Assembly: GCA_002189035.1 (NCBI GenBank)
Contig: NEEC01000007.1
Coordinates: 496,001 to 560,000 of the forward strand
Direction: 5' to 3'
DNA length: 64,000 nucleotides
Source of the DNA: Utricularia gibba
Taxonomy: Eukaryota; Streptophyta; Magnoliopsida; Lamiales; Lentibulariaceae
The position numbers and the translations under genes are program-made. This document shows, one piece after another, positions 57,083 to 64,000 of this stretch. How positions within the stretch are numbered: the first letter of the stretch is position 1; every line of letters starts with the position of its first letter. The notes under the pieces were generated by a model that worked only from the letters and a program-made list of their open reading frames with translations, made no database searches and was not told the origin of the DNA.

Positions 57083-58538
57083 GGGCTTCCGTGCATCTTG
57101 GTGAGAGGCTTCTTCAGATGAGGTTAAGGTTCAGTTGCGTCTATCAAGACGTTGGAGAGATGAGAAGCTTGAGGACAGCATTAATTCCCACCTCCCAAAA
57201 ATGCAAAATTACACAAACAGTAAAAATCAGGATAAGCAACACTGTTGAACCTGCAGTTACTCTTCAACCATTAAGAAGCAAGCTTTACAAAAACTCAAAG
57301 CTCATCCAAATCTGAAATTGAAGCAAAAAACATTAAAAATCGAAACTTGGGCTCCGATTTTACCCCCCTCTCTCCCTAATCTTCTTATTCGTAAACCCCA
57401 ACATTCCCCCTCCAGCTTTTTCCCTCATACCCTACTATCTTCCGATTTTCCAGTGTTCAATTGGAAGATTCACACTGCGGATTCCAAGCCTCGGTTCAAT
57501 TCGGCGGTCGGATTCAAACTCGCCCATCTTTACTTTGTCCCACTTGGGCCTGCTCAAAGACGACTTGGGATCCATTTTTCCAAAACGCTTCGTTGATCTC
57601 GCAGACCCTATGCTTACTCCCTCCATCCCCGACTTCCCGGAGAAAAGGATTTGACAAACCCCAGCCCTTTGACTCACAATATAATACGAATTTTAATTTT
57701 TTAATTTTAAATAAAATAATATAGTAAATTTAATTAAATAAAATCTCCGAAATCCTAAATTCAATTTTACTCTCATAAATTCATAATTAATTAATTTTTA
57801 ATTTAAATATATAAATATATCCTTTCCACATCTTCTAGTTGATTCGGACCCGTCAATCCCCTGCCCGCAATAGACTCCACCGTGGGAAGGCAAAATGCCT
57901 GCAAAATGAGGAATCCACGGGATTCACATGCAAATTTCTTCCAAGTGGGCCAGCCCAACACCCACACCACGCGCTTCTGGGGGCCGCCCCCACCTTATTA
58001 TTATTATTATTCGAAAATTGTCATGAAATCACTTTAAGAATCTTATAATTGATCATGGAAATTGTTTTTTTCCGAATGACTTTTTATAATTTATAGTTAT
58101 TTTGATTTTGAATAATATATTATTTTTTTAATTTTGGTAGAAGCACTCATTCTAATTTCTATTAATGGGGTGGGGGATGGAGATTGATGTGGGACCCGAT
58201 AACGCATATTTCTCAACATAGACTTTTTTTTTACTTTAATAGTATTTTCCAAATAGACACGGTGGATGCTGGTGTCCACTCGTTTTCAATAAAATTAAAA
58301 GAAAATTGACTATTTTTTTAGATTTTTAATACTCCTTTCAATGAGGGGTTTCGTATTTATTTATTTTAGAAAAATATGAGAAATTCAAATATAGATAATT
58401 GATTTTCCTAAATTGCTATTTTTGAATAAATGATTTCAGGGTGGCGTTATGTTTTGTGCATTTATTTATATAACCAAATCTGGGTGGGGATTTCAGGAAG
58501 GCGAGCGAAAGGAGAAGGCTGAGAGGGTCAGAGGAAAA
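57083..58538. other. Shared upstream region of the uncharacterised gene and the ATL gene
   Basis: Divergent promoters. Short frames at 57.3-57.7 kb show no family motif; a short run of ATT repeats lies near 57997-58011. No gene recognised. Confidence 0.5.
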
Positions 58539-60433
58539 ATGGAAGCAGTCGCGCTCCTCCTCCTGGTTCTCTCCCTGTTCGCAGCGCCGGCGTCTAGTTC
58601 GGAGAGTTGCCCGCCGGATTCCTGCCGCGCAGGCTTCCAGCCGGAGATCCGATTTCCTTTCCGATTGAGAGGTCGGAGCGCCCTCCGATGCGGTTACCCT
58701 GGGTTCGATTTGAGCTGTGACAGCCAGAACCGTACGATCCTCCGTCTGCCACAATCGGGAGATTTCGTGGTCGAGCACATCGATTACAGCGGCCAAGCGC
58801 TGTTCATCAACGATCTGAATTCGTGTCTACCGTCGCGAATCCTCAATTTCTCTCTCCATGAGTCGCCGTACCAAGGGCTCTACACGCGGAATTATACCTT
58901 CTTCAATTGCTCCTCCGATTACAGAAACTTCACCGCCACTAATTTTCCGCCGGTGCGGTGCTTGAGCGGCAGGAACCACACCGTCTTAGCGGTTTCTCCT
59001 CGGTCTCTCGTGGTGCCTGATATTCCGCAAAACTGTCGGCCCTTCACCACGGTCCCAGTCCCGGTTCAGTGGACCGTATCGCAGATGTACTGGTCGCCGG
59101 TGGATCTGAAGGAAGACCTTGAACTGACATGGCGCCAGCCATCCTGCGGCGAGTGCGTCAGCCAAGGCGGCGAGTGCAGGTTCCTCCACGATACCGGCAA
59201 CGAAGTTGGCTGCTTTCGGCCCGCCGGCAGAACAGGTCGGCACCTTTTCCGTTTTTCCCCCAAATTTAACCTTTACTCTAAAATTAAAACATTAAAAAGC
59301 TATCTTAATCACACCCTAAACCCTAAATTAACCTATCCCCTAACTCATTGCCTCCCTTTTCCTTTTTTAATTAATTTCCATAAATAAATAAATAAAACCA
59401 AAAAGATGAGCACTCACTTTCACTTTCCTACCTGATTGGCCTTCAATTATTTCATATAATTGATACATAAACTACTCTTAGGTGTCCACCATACCAATTA
59501 ACAAAGTAAGCTTAACCCCTAACTTTAGGTTTTATTTTGTTCTGATTCCGTAATCGGAAGTCATTCGTATTTGATAACAAATCTATTTTCGGAATGATTT
59601 CAAATCTGTTTCAAACACATTACTATTGTATAGTTCTAATCCTTTTAATAAACCATAGGTTAATTTTGGGTTGGTGATGATGAAGTCAATTTTTGTCATA
59701 GTAGAAACGACTGTGGGCCCCGTTAATGAAAATACCTTTGACTTTAGGGTATAAAGAGGCATTCTTTTGAGGTTCTACCCACTGGACTTTAGTGGGTAGT
59801 AGGTTGGCAAGAAAACGCCTCACTTTTTTTATTTTAATTAAATAATGTGATTGGTAGTTGGATTTCCACCTAATTTTAATTTCTGAATATTCTAAATTTT
59901 TGTTTTTTGTTTTTGTTTTGTTTTTTTATAGCGCTTCCAAGGGGTGTGATGTATGGGATCGTGGTCGGGGTCGGGATTCCGGCCCTGATATGCATCATTG
60001 GGCTGACATGCTACGCTTGTGGCATAATCCGGGCGATGAGTTTCGGACGCCGAGTCGACTCTGCGCTTCCGATTTCATCCTCGGAGTCTGTTTTCCGGTC
60101 AACCGCGGGCTGGACCGGCCCACCATTGAGTCATATCCGATCACTGTTCTCGGCAGAAGCTGCCGGCTTCCGGAGAAGAGCGATGGCACTTGTCCGATTT
60201 GCTTGGCGGATTACCAACCGAAGGAGGCACTTCGAAGTATACCGGAGTGTAACCATCATTTCCACGTTGAGTGCATTGATGAATGGCTTAAGGTTAATGG
60301 CACTTGCCCGGTGTGCCGTAACTCGCCGGAGGACGCGGCTTCCACCCCGTTTTCGCCGATGTCGGTGTTGATGCCGGCGTCGATCTCGTCATCCCCGTCG
60401 ACTGTATCGGGAGGGGTGCCGGACGCTCGCTAA
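58539..60433 (+). CDS. ATL20-like: RING-H2 finger protein, ATL20/21-like (GUB_WAK domain, membrane-anchored ubiquitin ligase), with an apparent one-base frameshift
   Basis: Probable membrane-bound E3 ubiquitin ligase. Two exons, 58539-59235 and 59932-60433, about 399 residues. A signal peptide ([20 protein letters not shown]) precedes a Cys-rich extracellular GUB_WAK-type domain ([40 protein letters not shown]). Exon 2 opens with the membrane helix [20 protein letters not shown], then a cytosolic linker, the pre-RING block [16 protein letters not shown] and the RING-H2 [12 protein letters not shown] ... [22 protein letters not shown]. The membrane helix and the RING are in different frames: at 60108-60110 (G3) the linker ...FRSTAG reaches [10 protein letters not shown] only if one G is added. 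The start ATG is the one directly before the signal peptide; an upstream in-frame ATG at 58449 would add 30 charged residues. Confidence 0.92.
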
Positions 60434-61631
60434 GCTCGATAGAAAAATGATTGTTTTTCTTTTTTGTAAATGAAACTCAAATATAATATAGAGTGTTATG
60501 AAAGGAAAAATTTCCATGGCGTCCTAAGTATTTATGGTCTTCCGTTTTGTTTTCTTTGAACCTTTTCTTGTTTCAAGAATGTGGCAGTTGACCTTCTCCC
60601 CCATGCGACATCAACTCAGTCAACTGCTACGAAACCCCTTTACCCGGCAGTCTGAAAAACTTCATTCTGCTAACGTTGTTTTTTGATGGAGATGGCGGAG
60701 ACGTCCATTGCGCAGCGCAGCACCTTTGCACCTTTCCTACAATTTAAATGCTAATGCCCAGGGCAGGCGGTGTGGAATCTATACTGCTAACTGCCAGCAT
60801 GGAGGTAATCATATTAATTTTTTATCCTTCATGATCCTTCTGTTTGCTGGTAGTCTTTGTCTTCACAGGTATGCTTAGTTTTACCTGTTTCTTAATGCTG
60901 TAAAACTTCCTGTATTGTTGCATCCCTCCAATCCTCATATATTTATGCATGAACTCTTCAGACTTACCTTTCTCCTGAATCTTCTGTGTTCCTGATTCAT
61001 TTTGAAGTTCCCTGCGTTGGGTGCTGGAGCTGTAGAATTCATCATCTGTCATGCTGAAGTTGGAGTTGTTTCTGTGGAGGAGAGAAAGACAACAGAGGTA
61101 CAATCAGCCTCTTTCAAGTGAAGCCTGTCGCCACAATGCCTCTGTTCAAATTTCCTTGTGCCATCTGATATAATACATTATGATACAGCATTTACCTTTG
61201 GAAAAGCTTCTTCTTTAGACTTGCATCAATACTTCCGAACAATGGTGTGTATCTGAGTTGCAGCAGGAAATGAGAAAAAGGGAAATCACACACTTGGGAA
61301 CGGGAAAATTACCACAGATAACAAGAAAACAAAGGCACACAATAATTTCAACTGAAGTGGCCTCCTTGACCCTTCAGTTCTCAAGCCTAATGAATCTACT
61401 CTGTGGAAACTTGTAAACTGGAGAAGAAAGGGGATGATCGCCTGTTCGTGATCGTCTCTTCACTCCTTTCTCCATTATTTACTGAAACATCACTTCTGTT
61501 TTCAAGTTCCTTAACTTGCAAATGACACTTGAGGGAAACAACCAACCAACCAACTTCTCATCTCTTCTCCTGTGTATATTCTGCACAGTTCTTCATCACA
61601 TCCCAATCAAAAAATAAGGATGATCTCACAT
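60434..61631. other. 3' flanks of the converging ATL and GH9 genes
   Basis: No gene recognised; short frames near 60.8-61.1 kb lack motifs. Confidence 0.5.
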
Positions 61632-64000
61632 TTAAACGAGGTTGTAGCTCGACACAAACACCTCTGCTGGCGAGCTGGAGTGGATATAAACAAACTCGAT
61701 GCTCTTTCCAGCAGGTACAGAGTCAATCCCAGATGGCAACAAAAAGGAATCCCCTGATTTGGTCAAGCCCCACAAGGGACCGTGGAGATTTGCAATATCA
61801 AGCTTCAAGTTCTTCAGCTGCTTGGAGCTTTTGTTGGTTATTGTTGTTAAGTATCTGTAGTATGTCTTCCCCTCGAATACCCACGATCTTGTCATCTTCT
61901 GAGTTATCTCAATTGGGCTGGCGCTCAAAGCTGCAGCACCATCCATTAAAATTAATGCATATAGACTCGTGGCAAGTTGAGAAGAGAAAGCTTTATAAAC
62001 AAAACCAAGGCTAGATCGAAAAAAGTACCTGAAGCATGATTGTTCTGAGAAGCTGCATTCAAATTCAGCGGAGGTAGCTCGACTGCGTTCAAGAAAACAC
62101 AAGGAACAAGTAAAGAATCTGTTGTAGCAAAGCAATAGGTCACTTGTAAGCAATTCACAAACCAGGGAGAAGCTGATTATAACCGAGGCGGCCAATGTGT
62201 AGCCTAGCGAGAGTGCCAACAAGGGGAGCATTGTTGTAAGTAGCTGGCTCAGTTTGCTCGAAGTTATCTCTGGCGTCCACAAAGTTGTCATACTCATCAG
62301 GCCCCCGACAAGAGCGCCCGTGAGTAAATTGGGATCACTGCCTTTTCTGGTATACCAAGTGGCGTAGCCTCCCCTGCAGCTTATGAATGAAGGGTTCACT
62401 TTGTATGAAACAATGGAAGAACCCCTGTGGTGAACTTGTCTCGGATAGTTGTTGCCGTAACCAACCATGTAACTCGTTGCTCGTGGATTGTCTCCCAGAA
62501 TGTAGTCCACCTGAAGAATAACCAGCATTAACAATGGAATCAGCACTCTTCAGAAACAAAGATATGCACAATTTGATATTTTCTACATCCAAACGAAGAG
62601 AAGGAACTACTCTCTAATCACCTGGGATTTGGCAAAGTTGAGAAGCTCGGCAGGGGAAACTATGCCGGAGGCGCATCTGAGATACCTCCTAGCGGAAGTG
62701 AGGTAATCGGAGTAAACCGTCATGAGAAATGAGGCCGCAGTAACGAACTGCATATTGTTCCATCTCTGCCGGAAAATAAGCCCCCAGGGGTTCTCCTAGC
62801 ATTCTGGTAACCCTTCCCCAAACAAGAACACATAAAAAACTCGGCCTTTTGTTGGTACCTCCAAAACACTGGTCTATACCAGCCGCCTTTTCCGGCCATC
62901 AACAACTACAGAAACAAGAACCCGAAATCAGAAATCAACACAAGATCAATCAAATCTCGTAACCCAAGACTTGCGCTCCTCCAGAAAGTCACCTTTGCGA
63001 CAAGGGTCTGAACCCCTGCATATTTGACATCCCATCCAAATTCAGTCATCGCCCATCTCGTACCGCCGAGGGAATCCCCGTTTCTCCCGAGATAATTGAG
63101 GTAGTATTGATTGTTCGTTGCCTTGTAAAGCCACGCAGCCGCCCATAGCAGCTCATCCTGAATTTTTTTCAATTTCAAGACAGCGATCCAATTGGGAAAA
63201 ACAGCAAAAACACCACATTTCCTCTACACGATCAACAAACCCCACACTTACATCATAACCACTCACGGATCGGTAGTACTTCTGGGCGATGGTTATGCTG
63301 CTGTCGTATTTGCCTCTGTACTTGTCCGCAAAGTCGAAAAGCTGTCAAACATATGAAAGAAACATGGCCAAAGGCGTCAAAGGGCAATTCGGGAATAAAT
63401 TCTGAGATGCAATTGCACGTGACACGGCCCACTGCACCGAACCCAGATCTACGGCTCAGATCCCCCCGCAGTGCGCGTTCTGTTCCCGTGAAGCATGTTC
63501 CCATCCACCCCCCGCCACCCGATTTTACCTAATATTTTATATTCTAAATTAAATTATAATTACAAGATTATTACTTAATCCCAAATTCCTGATGCAATTA
63601 GACAGGAACGTCGCTGTTAGGGCAAAAAGCGTAACATCCAGCCACCAACCTTCCTGTCCAAAAGCTGAACTCAGTGTAACTGCTTGCTAACGTGCGCCCC
63701 CCCGGCCACTAACATGCACATTCCCGACCACCATCTCAATAATACACCCCCATCCCAGTCACGGACCATGCTCGCATTCATGACGAAGGCTTATTATGTC
63801 TTGTTACGTGCATTTCTCGCTGGTAATGATAGCTATTACCTGGTAAGCATGCCTGAGGAGCAACGCCGAGTACCGGGGATTGTAGCGGCGGAAGACGATG
63901 GATGCGGCGGCCATGGCTGCGGCGGTCTCTCCGGCGAGATCGGAACCCGGGTGGCTGGGATCGATTTTATAGGCGGCTCGGGATGTGGTCATGTCCTCCG
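61632..64000 (-). CDS. GH9 endo-beta-1,4-glucanase with CBM49-like C-terminal module (class C), 5' end outside the window, two apparent one-base frameshifts
   Basis: Secreted cellulase-type hydrolase acting on cell wall glucans. Seven exons lie in the window: 64000-63840 (continuing beyond the edge), 63341-63252, 63157-62993, 62905-62622, 62510-62163, 62082-62029, 61930-61632. Conserved GH9 blocks include [60 protein letters not shown], the His motif [10 protein letters not shown], and the acid motif [20 protein letters not shown]. After the catalytic domain a linker leads to a module ([56 protein letters not shown]) typical of the CBM49 tail of class C enzymes. Frame breaks of one base each occur at 62781-62785 (C5, in [16 protein letters not shown]) and 62302-62306 (C5, in [14 protein letters not shown]). 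The nucleophile-side DAGD region would be upstream, outside the window. Confidence 0.93.

Overview
This is nuclear DNA of a flowering plant, most likely a eudicot. Genes are split by short GT-AG introns, coding exons are richer in G+C than the very A/T-rich intergenic DNA, and two cellulose synthase-like genes look like CslG, a subfamily I associate with dicots. I cannot place it below eudicot. I see no rRNA, tRNA, CRISPR array, virus or intact transposon.

Layout, left to right: ubiquitin-specific protease (+, 1.5-4.0 kb); inositol tetrakisphosphate kinase ITPK1 (-, 4.3-5.3); long-chain fatty alcohol oxidase (-, 6.2-8.7); abscisic acid 8'-hydroxylase CYP707A (-, 10.6-12.5); SirB1/transglutaminase-like plus TPR protein (-, 15.6-17.6); mitochondrial alternative oxidase (-, 19.3-20.6); BREVIS RADIX-like (-, 22.1-23.5); chromomethylase, probably CMT2 type (-, 26.3-30.8); OSCA1-type channel (-, 31.2-34.7); CslG copy A (-, 35.4-38.4); bZIP factor (+, 40.5-41.6); CslG copy B (-, 42.4-45.0); SKIP8-like F-box protein (-, 45.4-46.3); FTSHI1 (-, 47.0-51.0); UDP-glucose 4-epimerase (-, 51.5-53.4); an uncharacterised, probably plastid, membrane/coiled-coil protein (-, 54.2-57.1); ATL-type RING-H2 ligase (+, 58.5-60.4); and the 3' part of a GH9 endoglucanase with a CBM49-like tail (-, 61.6 to the window edge). 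Intron-exon models below were built by hand from splice signals, reading phase and family motifs.

These are independent plant genes, not an operon. Loose themes are stress and ABA (CYP707A, AOX, OSCA1, ITPK1), cell wall or glycosyl metabolism (UGE, two CslG, GH9) and protein turnover (UBP, SKIP8, ATL). The only local duplication of whole genes is the CslG pair, with nearly identical exon sizes, flanking the bZIP gene.

The strongest unusual signal concerns sequence quality. Six genes (ITPK1, CYP707A, CMT, FTSHI1, ATL, GH9 twice) each lose frame by exactly one missing base, always in or beside a short mononucleotide run (mostly G/C runs of 3-5), while the conserved protein continues at once in the next frame. 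Three further loci fit the same pattern less firmly. I read this mainly as homopolymer under-calling in the assembly rather than as pseudogenes. I did not find a convincing undescribed multi-gene system; the 54.2-57.1 kb protein is the best uncharacterised candidate.
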